Assembly: GCA_002633005.1 (NCBI GenBank)
Contig: NMRA01000104.1
Span: forward strand, 680,841 to 744,840
DNA from: Phoronis australis
Lineage: Eukaryota > Phoronida > Phoronidae
Direction of reading: 5' to 3'
DNA: 64,000 bases
Below, piece after piece: positions 63,501 to 64,000 of the stretch. A model generated the notes under the pieces. It saw only the letters and a program-made list of their open reading frames with translations. It did no database searches and was not told the DNA's origin. Position 1 is the stretch's first letter. Every line of letters starts with the position of its first letter. A program made the position numbers and the translations under genes.

Positions 63501-63795
63501 AGAGAAGTTGTCCATTAGTGTAAGTGTTCAAGTTCACAGGCAGATGGTAGTCAGTCTTGAGTATGTCAATTGTTTGCCCAGGGCCAACATGAAGACTACC
63601 CAGTGTTGAGGCATCTTGAACATGACCACCAATAAGGTTGGATATGGTGACTGATTTAATGGAAGACTCAAACACCACGTGGGCACCATTTTGTACCACT
63701 AGAGTAGTAAAACTCATTGTGGTATTTGTAGAAAACATCCATGTTCTACCACTGTCCTGATATCTATTGGCGTAAGACAGCTGGTCAAGTCGAGA
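1..63795 (-). CDS. giant modular extracellular protein gene, partial at both ends (48 exons)
   Basis: One gene reads from 63795 down to base 1. Forty-eight exons join in frame through 47 introns, all GT-AG except one GC-AG, and give about 11,490 residues. Order of modules: about 16 glycine-rich beta-type repeats (exons 1-26), a cysteine-rich link (exons 25-26), about 45-50 EGF-like repeats (exons 27-41), one FGY-motif domain (exons 42-43), then five units of VWD-like, LamG-like, C8-like and EGF segments plus the start of a sixth (exons 44-48). Such modules are known from secreted matrix and adhesion proteins, so a secreted or cell-surface structural role is inferred; no enzyme motif is seen. 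The single-gene call rests on unbroken phase matching across every junction, including the two changes of architecture (exon 26 to 27, exon 43 to 44). I do not recognise a named orthologue. An automatic annotation could split it into several models. No signal peptide, membrane segment, start or stop codon lies in the window. Confidence 0.8.
857..1073 (-). CDS. exon 47: linker with RRRR, start of C8-like 5
   Basis: Phase 1 in, phase 2 out (GTGAGA). It encodes GFVAYDSVSKLELVL, then SNAPIP, GGIISRRRRSVTTHS and KQFCFELMYTGELN. The four arginines are encoded at 922-933 and lie in the linker just before the first C8-like cysteine. The other four units have no such basic run. Confidence 0.88.
1545..1642 (-). 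CDS. exon 46: W-x-MDEGTG strand after LamG 5
   Basis: Phase 2 in, phase 1 out (GTAATG). It encodes RHFTNLEIKQSWNVN and TAIWKMDEGTG, matching ALWTFDEGAG in unit 3. In exon 44 this segment has no introns. The next intron (1074-1544, 471 bp) shows nothing recognisable. Confidence 0.85.
2076..3034 (-). CDS. exon 45: rest of VWD-like 5, and LamG-like 5
   Basis: Phase 0 in, phase 2 out (GTACGC). It continues the VWD-like strand from exon 44 (LTIK|VLYAVRYS), then CCVDQVEGLCGTCSC, and a LamG-like domain with GAGYCLLFNDA, a WNLISMVWD strand, GGTLALGRW and FSGYIDDLRIW. The 1126-bp intron upstream (3035-4160) has one member of a dispersed repeat near 4.0-4.13 kb. The next intron (1643-2075, 433 bp) shows nothing recognisable. 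Confidence 0.92.
3990..4135. repeat. dispersed repeat, copy A
   Basis: It resembles 24085-24205 in the same orientation. The best part is a 'GATATGATGTT...AAGTTAGCCAAA' core followed by 'ACACTTTTCTA' (copy B: 'ACATTTTTCTA'). The repeat ends just inside the donor side of intron 44. Type unknown. Confidence 0.5.
4161..11924 (-). CDS. exon 44: 7764-bp exon with four VWD/LamG/C8/EGF units
   Basis: Phase 0 in, phase 0 out at AAG|GTATGG; 2588 codons without a stop. It opens with an EGF pair (about 11920-11700). Four units follow, each VWD-like, LamG/pentraxin-like, C8-like, then EGF pair. VWD-like segments start near 11.69, 9.86, 8.00 and 6.17 kb; a fifth starts near 4.28 kb. LamG-like segments show GGTLMLGQW, GGRMLLGQW, GGTLAIGGW and DGTLALGQW, followed by F.G..(D/S)..(R/Y).W. 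Each is followed by a W.(F/Y)(D/Q).G type strand and a cysteine-spaced helical part like C8. EGF pairs follow near 10.0, 8.15, 6.3 and 4.45 kb. Canonical VWD has G-D-P-H; none does here. NKRGD occurs at 11670-11678 (R-G-D codons) and again at 4500-4508. Confidence 0.93.
12368..12479 (-). CDS. exon 43: FGY-motif domain, end
   Basis: Phase 2 in, phase 0 out (GTGAGT). It encodes VAYLHEVAWYLTYTL, the last strand and conserved W of the FGY domain, then ANYNSTLCEQEVTK. It joins exon 44 in phase 0 (EVTK|ERFNAS). The next intron (11925-12367, 443 bp) shows nothing recognisable. Confidence 0.85.
12639..12930 (-). CDS. exon 42: FGY-motif domain, first part
   Basis: Phase 1 in, phase 2 out at a consensus GTAAGT. 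It starts with DFVGKGHCTIQC, then a single-copy domain with AWFGYINHNTHNVYLAVGSS, N(Y/F)V, QPTKFRPGR and VFSVK. The pattern FGY-N....V...G..N...QP..F.PGR..VF.V is familiar to me from assorted extracellular proteins of bacteria and protists, but I cannot name the family. Confidence 0.86.
13091..13327. mobile_element. MITE, copy 1
   Basis: About 237 bp in intron 41. The left end GACCTGTTCCAAGAAA is the inverse of the right end (TTTATTGGAACGGGCTC), with a few mismatches. The inside is AT-rich, with repeated TTAAG/CTTAA stretches, and has no coding capacity. It is related to the element at 17738-17986. The target-site duplication is not clear. Confidence 0.7.
13438..13551 (-). CDS. exon 41: end of EGF array
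   Basis: Phase 1 in and out (GTTGGG). It encodes TSCQCYDDDTHGHW, GSCNECQPGWSAPDC and TTCHP, a laminin-type EGF that closes the array. The next intron (12931-13437, 507 bp) carries a MITE (13091-13327). Confidence 0.86.
13837..14025 (-). CDS. exon 40: EGF/laminin-type repeats
   Basis: Phase 1 in and out (GTATTT). It encodes TCLVPENSAAPKCFCRHG, CERCLPNFVGNDCERC and CSVLCIHGYSSTP, closer to laminin-type EGF than the exons before it. Confidence 0.87.
14183..14254. repeat. source copy of a 72-bp direct duplication
   Basis: GTTAGTCATTGCTTCAGAG and the following bases to CACACAGG recur at 14653-14724 with only a few mismatches. The copy at 14653-14724 sits inside the minisatellite. Confidence 0.8.
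14545..15205. repeat. 52-bp minisatellite
   Basis: About eleven copies of a unit running ACTCAGCAATACAGTGTTT, then GGATGGCTGGAGGATGACAA, then a GGATGGCCAGCC-type end. Two adjacent units near 14.76-14.87 kb are each exactly 52 bases. The first two units (before 14650) are separated from the rest by an inserted 72-bp duplication (14653-14724). It lies in intron 39. Confidence 0.88.
14653..14724. repeat. second copy of the 72-bp duplication, inside the minisatellite
   Basis: It interrupts the 52-bp array between its second and third units. It begins GTTAGTCATTGCTTCAGAG like 14183-14254, same orientation, 470 bases away. This suggests unequal exchange or template switching between the array and its flank. 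Confidence 0.8.
15343..15477 (-). CDS. exon 39: EGF repeat, ends at a GC donor
   Basis: Phase 1 in, phase 1 out. It encodes GEPDCSNRGSCRR, CQCNPGFTSYNCS and CPGTPYCNGR. The frame continues as G|GT of exon 40 (NGRGTC) only if the donor is AGAG|GCAAGT, a GC donor. The nearby GT four bases later would break the frame. The next intron (14026-15342) holds the 52-bp minisatellite. Confidence 0.87.
16079..16330 (-). CDS. exon 38: EGF repeats
   Basis: Phase 1 in and out (GTGAGT). It encodes DPPRCVNCSLSMGDQC, CDSCYSGPGCDIECSGHGVC and CNEGYTGDLC, ending in LDCP. The intron upstream (16331-17343, 1013 bp) holds a possible CTCF-like motif near 16.9 kb. The intron downstream (15478-16078, 601 bp) shows nothing recognisable. 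Confidence 0.92.
16895..16912. promoter_or_regulatory. possible CTCF-type motif
   Basis: TCACCAGATGGCGCCGCT in intron 37 matches the bilaterian CTCF core CACCAG(A/G)(T/G)GGCGC. A match of this length can occur by chance, and I cannot show that it is bound. It would only be meaningful if the organism is a bilaterian. Confidence 0.25.
17344..17505 (-). CDS. exon 37: EGF pair
   Basis: Phase 1 in and out (GTATGA). It encodes GEKCEEQGCPG, SCSHHGIC, CYNGWKGAGC and DCPGLVDCSGR, joined to GDCDGMNYDPPRC of exon 38. A decayed copy of its first half lies just upstream in the intron (17542-17639). Confidence 0.9.
17542..17639 (-). pseudogene. decayed duplicate of EGF exon 37
   Basis: On the minus strand it opens GTGAGAAGTATGGAGTGCAAG and aligns with the first half of exon 37 (GEKC.EQGCPG..., HGICDI, CYCY). 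Read in that frame, cysteines are lost (GEKY, YSRHGIC) and the second half is missing. The acceptor before it reads ACTG instead of ACAG. Only about 35 bases separate it from the exon 37 acceptor. It is a tandem exon duplicate that can no longer splice. Confidence 0.8.
17738..17986. mobile_element. MITE, copy 2
   Basis: About 249 bp in intron 36. The left end GGCCCGTTCCAAGAAACTGA matches the inverse of the right end (TCAGTTTTCTTGGAACAGGC) over more than 20 bases. Same family, size and internal composition as 13091-13327. Nonautonomous DNA transposon; the superfamily was not assigned. Confidence 0.75.
18296..20077 (-). CDS. exon 36: large EGF exon with four super-repeats
   Basis: A 1782-bp exon, phase 1 in and out (GTAAGT). 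It contains four tandem copies of the four-EGF super-repeat, opening with GCPGFPYDC, GCPGHGSDC, GCPGNFGLDC and GCPGKGSQC. Each copy also has a DCP...C EGF, a C.(V/L/M)..G.....C.C..C linker EGF and a C(S/G).(H/T)G.C EGF. Other super-repeats in the array are cut by introns; these four share one exon. Confidence 0.94.
20284..20460 (-). CDS. exon 35: EGF repeats
   Basis: Phase 1 in and out (GTGAGA). It encodes GEDVGSGPKCEESSCP, CSGHGSC, CYPGWTGLNC and DCPGTPICSG, continued in exon 36 as NGICIG. Confidence 0.89.
20590..21115. repeat. old imperfect repeats, block 1
   Basis: Three diverged copies of a segment recur near 20616, 20851 and 21018 (AATCGGCCCGAAAA, AATCTGCCCGAAAA, AATCCGTCCAAAAA). Two copies of TTGAAATCCAT lie near 20770 and 21090. 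The block lies in intron 34 and has no coding capacity. Confidence 0.6.
21800..22230. repeat. old imperfect repeats, block 2
   Basis: A segment around CCCCATGTTAAATACAAAATTT (21831) recurs around ACCATGTTAAACATAAAATTT (22035), about 204 bases on. Both copies contain an ATCGGCAA motif further along. The rest of intron 34 (21116-21799 and 22231-22694) shows nothing I can name, except a TTTCATCAAAATCCGAC stretch near 22.37 kb like the one in block 1. Confidence 0.55.
22695..22863 (-). CDS. exon 34: EGF repeats
   Basis: Phase 0 in, phase 1 out (GTACGC). It encodes KWTGDDCSLPCVYG, CDGCHTGAGCDVECSGRGKC and CKCFIGI. The 2234-bp intron that follows (20461-22694) is the largest in the window and is mostly old repeats, listed separately. 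Confidence 0.87.
24085..24205. repeat. dispersed repeat, copy B
   Basis: Partner of 3990-4135, in the intron between exons 33 and 34. It shares the core 'AAGTTAGCCAAA' with flanking similarity of about 80 bases. No terminal repeats or coding capacity were seen. Confidence 0.5.
24505..24620 (-). CDS. exon 33: EGF repeat
   Basis: Phase 1 in, phase 0 out (GTAAGC). A short exon encoding GWTGDGCHVPDCPG, CSGRGTC and CHCND, joined in frame to KWTGDDC of exon 34. The next intron (22864-24504, 1641 bp) contains one member of a dispersed repeat near 24.1-24.2 kb. Confidence 0.86.
24976..25201 (-). CDS. exon 32: EGF repeats
   Basis: Phase 0 in, phase 1 out (GTAACC). It encodes CKCRPCFSGRGCTSECSGHG, CSCDSGWRGSKC and the opener GCPGNNRDCSGHGSC. 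The intron at 24621-24975 (355 bp) holds nothing recognised. Confidence 0.9.
25378..25649 (-). CDS. exon 31: EGF repeats
   Basis: Phase 1 in, phase 0 out (GTAGAC). It encodes GWRGSLCDRPGCPG, KDCSGNGEC, CFPGWEGLGC, DCPGSPDCFGRGRC and CVDCLQGWMGADC. The phase-0 end joins exon 32 as CTYGVQ|DPPNSGLC. Confidence 0.92.
25839..25911 (-). mobile_element. weak tRNA-derived SINE-like sequence
   Basis: On the minus strand GGCCCCGATTACTCAATGG reads like a tRNA 5' half and GAGGTTGGAGCCC like a degraded B box, with CCCC/GGGG able to pair at the ends. It lies in intron 30. Several tRNA-invariant bases are missing. Confidence 0.35.
26419..26634 (-). CDS. exon 30: EGF repeats
   Basis: Phase 1 in and out (GTGAGG). 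It encodes DNGVCSSTYEPPRCICYNG, CELRCLHG, CDPGWVGTEC and GVCVCEEG, the middle EGFs of a super-repeat. The next intron (25650-26418, 769 bp) carries a weak tRNA-derived SINE-like element near 25.84-25.91 kb. Confidence 0.9.
27579..27737 (-). CDS. exon 29: EGF pair
   Basis: Phase 1 in and out (GTATGT). It encodes SLCDIPGCPG, RDCSGHGGC and CHPGWTGLGC, ending in DCPGSPNCN, which is completed by exon 30 as DNGVC. The next intron (26635-27578, 944 bp) shows nothing recognisable. Confidence 0.9.
28659..29336 (-). CDS. exon 28: EGF super-repeat
   Basis: Phase 1 in and out (GTGAGC). It contains about five EGF-like repeats: DCPGTPNC, CEHCIAGWSGPAC, CNVECSTHGVC, the opener SCPHAGTFLDCSGHGDC, and CPGTPNCHGRGNC with DPPVCLNCQGPWMG. 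The next intron (27738-28658, 921 bp) shows nothing recognisable. Confidence 0.93.
29998..30579 (-). CDS. exon 27: start of EGF array
   Basis: Phase 1 in and out (GTAAGA). It starts with GSSTGAGRGSSG, a glycine-rich tail, then CHYDERCFGNGI and a run of EGF-like repeats (CNGHGTC, CGGHGSC, CHGHGQC). It ends in the first super-repeat opener, GCPGVTQDCTGHGIC. The next intron (29337-29997, 661 bp) has two copies of GCGATCACT near 29.6 kb and otherwise nothing recognised. Confidence 0.92.
30734..30910 (-). CDS. exon 26: Cys-rich link between glycine-rich and EGF regions
   Basis: Phase 1 in and out (GTATGT). Where other modules have a plain glycine loop, this exon has six cysteines in eleven residues (WD-CC-GR-C-IGGG-CCC-NH), followed by YGGGGGGRLR. 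It then runs into a short strand segment and LSVNG, and splices in frame to the first EGF exon. It is the direct proof that the glycine-rich and EGF parts belong to one transcript. Confidence 0.88.
31187..32021 (-). CDS. exon 25: last glycine-rich module (16), cysteine-enriched
   Basis: Phase 0 in, phase 1 out (GTATGT). It opens with ISVLGGDGSGLVEI, the counterpart of the GDxTGxLH strand, and carries VPPIFYVLR and GHLYRVKDLYL. It then has a loop with four cysteines (GSCGGGIGAGYGG, SGCQ, GNQC, GGGHCHG) and ends with GGGGSGGTIW. The cysteines sit inside loops that are cysteine-free elsewhere. Confidence 0.91.
33238..33539 (-). CDS. exon 24: glycine-rich module 15, GAGSGGRISV to DEV
   Basis: Phase 1 in, phase 0 out (GTATGT). 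It encodes GNGAGSGGRISVF, LQAVGGTG, GSPGTVLVQ, a VNTCDNPVYV segment and FILDEVYLTARACFRTQ. Two cysteines appear where most modules have none. The intron at 32022-33237 (1216 bp) shows nothing recognisable. Confidence 0.89.
34826..35293. mobile_element. 468-bp nonautonomous DNA transposon with TIRs and TSD
   Basis: Both ends carry the perfect 13-bp inverted repeat CAGGGCTTGGAAT / ATTCCAAGCCCTG. The element is flanked by the 6-bp direct repeat AGTTTT (34820-34825 and 35294-35299). It is more GC-rich than the surrounding intron and has GCGGAAA motifs clustered near both ends. No transposase reading frame is present, so it must depend on another copy. The CAGGG end is seen in some hAT elements, but hAT elements give 8-bp duplications, so the superfamily is open. 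Confidence 0.85.
35364..35550 (-). CDS. exon 23: glycine-rich module 15, GGGSGGSIYV loop
   Basis: Phase 0 in, phase 1 out (GTAAAC). It encodes KLEVNGLISTNG, GGGSGGSIYVQA and GYGVIRSNGG. The following 1824-bp intron (33540-35363) holds a complete small DNA transposon (34826-35293), listed separately, and short CA runs near 34.25 and 33.55 kb. Confidence 0.88.
36121..36260 (-). CDS. exon 22: glycine-rich module 15, first loop
   Basis: Phase 1 in, phase 0 out (GTGAGT). It encodes GAGWTGHAV, GGVPYGSW and GSGGGAGGAGGSSLAIRASL, then splices to KLEVNGLIS of exon 23. The intron at 35551-36120 is AT-rich; a possible 63-64 bp cryptic exon there was rejected. Confidence 0.87.
36698..37657 (-). CDS. exon 21: rest of glycine-rich module 14
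   Basis: Phase 1 in and out (GTAAGT). It starts with a GGGGGGGRIGVHI loop and continues through GGPGTVYKYE, YEFDEVQVEGYS, VRVKTRQRLTVHF, DAPCGFHVDVGGDLVLP, LTGVEEMFVE, FTIGELTINN and GAGQGPGKGSVHG. The next intron (36261-36697, 437 bp) shows nothing recognisable. Confidence 0.92.
37845..41702 (-). CDS. exon 20: glycine-rich modules 11 (rest), 12, 13 and 14 (start)
   Basis: A 3858-bp exon, phase 1 in and out (GTAAGT). The loop sets of modules 12, 13 and 14 lie near 40.6, 39.3 and 38.1 kb. These copies resemble each other more than any others: each has HLRxNQTxxVEVxESVSN, APCS, a GT or GVNS segment, ENGTYxxxT and ELxVKYQGELxMN or similar. Modules 12 and 13 add a second cysteine in GIHCRW / AIHCRW. 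The similarity suggests fairly recent duplication within the exon. Confidence 0.93.
42403..42534 (-). CDS. exon 19: glycine-rich module 11, GSGGGNGGGTGG loop
   Basis: Phase 1 in and out (GTAAAC). This short exon encodes GSGGGNGGGTGGRGGGRLF, LTIDGRVAVAG and QGAGAG, and splices straight into GGSGGSIVIE of exon 20. The intron at 41703-42402 (700 bp) shows nothing recognisable. Confidence 0.9.
43274..43429 (-). CDS. exon 18: glycine-rich module 11, entry loop
   Basis: Phase 1 in and out (GTAGGA). It encodes GPGAGSTKNGIGTGAAHGG and a TPYDSVYYPTEK segment. It joins exon 17 as NYTG|YLSEKG. The intron at 42535-43273 (739 bp) shows nothing recognisable. Confidence 0.87.
43607..43680 (-). mobile_element. 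tRNA-derived SINE-like head
   Basis: On the minus strand the sequence shows a pol III A box (GTGGCTCAGTGG), a D-arm pair GCTC/GAGC, a perfect five-pair T stem (CCAGG/CCTGG) around the B box GGTTTGAATCC, and CAGTG/CACTG at the ends. The anticodon arm cannot be folded properly. It is best read as a tRNA-derived SINE or tRNA pseudogene in intron 17, not a working tRNA. The 3' tail of the element, about 43500-43606, was not delimited. Confidence 0.6.
44002..44233. repeat. about 41-bp degenerate minisatellite
   Basis: About six imperfect units of TGAGATTAGATTTCATATGG plus TAAAACAACTGGAT and a TGTTC-type end. Unit length varies between about 38 and 43. It lies 25 bases from the donor of exon 17, in intron 17. 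Confidence 0.7.
44258..45379 (-). CDS. exon 17: glycine-rich module 10
   Basis: A 1122-bp exon, phase 1 in and out (GTATGT). It holds nearly a whole module: RPYGSYIEP, GGGSDGGHAGSRIV, HLDGVLTTRGG, GGGSGGSILIRT, GHGEVTVEGG, GGAGGRIAVHV, GAAGTVYYTD, YEFSEVEI, KFVGDRTGKLHLRSGQT, IAPVSYEIDVGAELHLP, TIKYNGRINMNQ. The usual APC cysteine is V in this copy. Confidence 0.92.
46008..46298 (-). CDS. exon 16: end of module 9, start of module 10
   Basis: Phase 1 in and out (GTAAAG). It has LLLSYIKLEAESTL, IHLDGGAIIDTIG and GAGTGGGHGGYGGGS. The next intron (45380-46007, 628 bp) shows nothing recognisable. Confidence 0.87.
46705..46851 (-). CDS. exon 15: strand-rich segment of module 9, continued
   Basis: Phase 1 in, phase 1 out at a weak donor (GTTTGT). 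It encodes LLLRGRLTGVYNMTV and LVKHGKYTQHPVP, equivalent to L.GxVTGVxxLxV and ENGTYxxITxPG in neighbouring modules. The intron at 46299-46704 contains nothing recognised. Confidence 0.82.
47479..47692 (-). CDS. exon 14: strand-rich segment of module 9
   Basis: Phase 0 in, phase 1 out (GTGGGT). It encodes YKVLSDKTCTFNIQSNQK, the counterpart of KFIGDRTGxLHLRxxQT, and ends with ELFLPADYRVI, the counterpart of EIVLPxxxxIxG. The intron that follows (46852-47478, 627 bp) shows nothing recognisable. Confidence 0.85.
47941..48299 (-). CDS. exon 13: glycine-rich module 9, GHGEV to FDEV
   Basis: Phase 1 in, phase 0 out (GTTAGA). It carries RGHGEVTAQGG, GGGGAGGRIAV, FRGDFLALGSG, GSGTVFLED and DFVFDEVMIQNK. 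The exon stops right after the FDEV strand, the same module position as the intron after exon 24. Confidence 0.9.
48564..48782 (-). CDS. exon 12: glycine-rich module 9, YGSLYHP to GGSVW
   Basis: Phase 1 in and out (GTATGT). It has GASYGSLYHP, GSNGGRGGGRM, FHLDGVIDVNG and GGGGSGGSVWIIT, close to the consensus of the family. Confidence 0.9.
49041..49212 (-). CDS. exon 11: entry to glycine-rich module 9
   Basis: Phase 0 in, phase 1 out (GTGAGC). It joins exon 10 as VGFL|DLKW and encodes EIYATDF, ending in GQGVGNSGAGHGTEGGNG, the loop that precedes YGSLYHP in other copies. Confidence 0.85.
49382..53346 (-). CDS. exon 10: glycine-rich modules 6, 7 and 8
   Basis: A 3965-bp exon, phase 1 in and phase 0 out (GTGAGT). 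Three full modules follow each other at about 1.2-kb spacing, with loop sets near 52.6, 51.5 and 50.3 kb (FGSIYFPGEGG, YGSLYHPSEPGSS, YGSLFTPTERGS). Each is followed by GGxSGGS(I/V)W, then GGRVAVY or GGRIAVY, an F.G..(K/R)A.GG strand, a YxFDEVHL-type strand, and a G-D-x-(T/S)-G-x-L-H motif. Most other modules are cut by introns; these three are not, which suggests duplication inside the exon or intron loss. Confidence 0.92.
54294..54523 (-). CDS. exon 9: glycine-rich module 5, GTVYIE strand
   Basis: Phase 2 in (completing R of NKR), phase 1 out (GTAGGT). It encodes FQGSLTAYGAG, GPGTVYIE and a stretch ending in IFHMTLK, which corresponds to the FDEV-H strand of other modules. The 947-bp intron that follows (53347-54293) contains no clear element. 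A weak tRNA-like box may lie near 53.9 kb but I could not support it. Confidence 0.86.
55209..55392 (-). CDS. exon 8: glycine-rich module 5, central loops
   Basis: Phase 1 in, phase 2 out (GTACTC). It has GVINANGEDGQG, GGGSGGGIYIRT, TGHGKITSNGG and GGGGSGGRIAM, the standard order of the repeat. The intron at 54524-55208 shows nothing recognisable. Confidence 0.88.
55917..56139 (-). CDS. exon 7: glycine-rich module 5, first loops
   Basis: Phase 0 in, phase 1 out at a GTGAGT donor. It encodes GSGGGYGADGG, an AHGGAGGNDTSGSGGKGGG loop and DVKSALVID, continued in exon 8 as GVINANG. The intron at 55393-55916 is AT-rich, with nothing recognised. Confidence 0.87.
56608..56948 (-). CDS. exon 6: strand-rich half of a glycine-rich module
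   Basis: Phase 1 in, phase 0 out (GTAAGG). It has RTAQVKDGRYIFVTPRGQ and LESLSTTPLSIGQLELHY. These match the TALxENGTYxxITxPGNF and ELTIKY elements of modules in exons 10 and 20. The intron at 56140-56607 holds nothing recognised. Confidence 0.86.
57577..60228 (-). CDS. exon 5: glycine-rich modules 3 and 4
   Basis: A 2652-bp exon, phase 1 in and phase 1 out (GTATAT). It contains two full sets of glycine loops, near 59.4 kb (YGSVTEVDYFGSG, GGSISIRS, GGGSGGRISI) and near 58.2 kb (YGSLYNSNDFGSGGGN, GGSLTVSV, then a GGGGGGGGR run). Between them is the strand-rich segment with GDNTGTLII and YLPPKILI. The module order matches the rest of the array. The intron that follows (56949-57576, 628 bp) shows nothing recognisable. 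Confidence 0.9.
60406..61672 (-). CDS. exon 4: rest of module 1 and start of module 2
   Basis: Phase 0 in, phase 1 out (GTAGTT). It encodes the strand-rich half of module 1 (GFSESVLHVGPKQ, then LRIDHGGLLETP and LSVGF), a second strand-rich part, and the loops of module 2: a SRGGGQIW turn, MVDGVIDASG, GGGSGGSVFIEA and GYGVLRSTGG. It lies 178 bp upstream of exon 5 in the same frame. Confidence 0.88.
61811..62054 (-). CDS. exon 3: glycine-rich module 1, second loop
   Basis: The phase-2 entry completes the N of NGGAGHG. It carries GAGAGGTVYV, LTGVLRADGG and GGGGGGIVAI, then a TAYGG strand and a GVVYVEH strand matching the GTVYxE element of later modules. It ends in phase 0 at GTGAAA. Confidence 0.87.
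62557..62749 (-). CDS. exon 2: glycine-rich module 1, first loop
   Basis: It starts in phase 1 (the split codon gives D) and ends in phase 2 at GTAATT. It encodes GEGGSHFG..., a GSGGYSAPGGG loop and the MHGIITA strand that in other modules reads LDGVI.A.G. The 502-bp intron that follows (62055-62556) shows no recognisable element. Confidence 0.85.
63147..63795 (-). CDS. exon 1 of window: end of a glycine-rich module
   Basis: It opens after an acceptor (TTTTACAG) in phase 0 and ends in phase 1 at GTAATT. The sequence contains the later part of a module: a GxLHVGPGQT motif, then LLLPKKVMILGT, then a strand-rich stretch ending in SNGGLISADSRG and PKAGP. The preceding 63796-64000 is intronic, with nothing recognisable. 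The ATG at 63738 is internal; the frame stays open to the acceptor, so this is not the gene's start. The following intron (62750-63146) is AT-rich, with nothing recognised. Confidence 0.85.
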
Positions 63796-64000
63796 CTGTA
63801 AAACATTGTGTACAGCAAATTAAAACACGTCACTCCAATTCCAATCTGTAACGTTTAGAAACACATAATAACTTTAACAAGAGGACCAACACAGTCGAAC
63901 AACATCCATTTTCATAGCTGTCACAAGACATTGACCAAATGAATGCACATGCTAATTTTTACAAGAAATTAGAATATAGACAAAATGATTTCTATCAACA

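Noticed and set aside
63736-63738. ATG in exon 1 as the start of the protein
   Set aside because: Nineteen more in-frame codons lead back to an acceptor site, no signal peptide follows the ATG, and the segment reads as the interior of a repeat module.

Overview
The window is eukaryotic and comes from an invertebrate animal genome. It is filled by one very large gene on the minus strand. The evidence is split reading frames joined at GT-AG borders, extracellular modules typical of animals (EGF, VWD-like, LamG-like), AT-rich introns, and intronic MITEs, a tRNA-derived element and minisatellites. The species cannot be named from the sequence. A marine invertebrate is likely, but that is inference.

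I placed 48 coding exons (numbered in transcription order, from high to low coordinates) joined by 47 introns. Every junction keeps the reading frame: 32 introns are phase 1, 10 are phase 0 and 5 are phase 2. The coding part sums to about 34.5 kb, or roughly 11,490 residues. Neither end of the gene is in the window: exon 1 (63147-63795) opens with an acceptor site and exon 48 runs off base 1. No start codon, signal peptide, membrane anchor, stop codon or poly(A) signal can be assigned.

The predicted extracellular protein has four regions. (1) 63.8-30.7 kb (exons 1-26): about 16 copies of a 380-430 residue glycine-rich, beta-strand-rich module. Each copy has GSGGGNGG..GGRGGG, GGGSGGSI and GGGGAGGRI loops, a G-D-(R/K)-T-G-x-L-H-L motif, and often APCS..ID.GAE.VLP. 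The last copy is unusually rich in cysteine. (2) 30.6-13.4 kb (exons 27-41): an array of tenascin/laminin-type EGF repeats, organised as eleven copies of a four-EGF super-repeat of about 125-150 residues. (3) 12.9-12.4 kb (exons 42-43): a single domain with an FGY..N / QPT.F.PGR signature. (4) 11.9 kb to the window start (exons 44-48): five copies, and the start of a sixth, of a 610-630 residue unit made of EGF pair, VWD-like, LamG/pentraxin-like and C8-like segments. Four of these copies lie inside one uninterrupted 7.76-kb exon. Two NKRGD motifs and one RRRR site are the only short functional motifs I would flag.

The introns hold two related MITEs, a 468-bp DNA transposon with intact terminal repeats and a target-site duplication, a tRNA-derived SINE-like element and a weaker one, a 52-bp minisatellite, a 41-bp minisatellite, older repeats, and a decayed duplicate of EGF exon 37. 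One intron appears to use a GC donor. No second protein-coding gene and no functional RNA gene was found on either strand.
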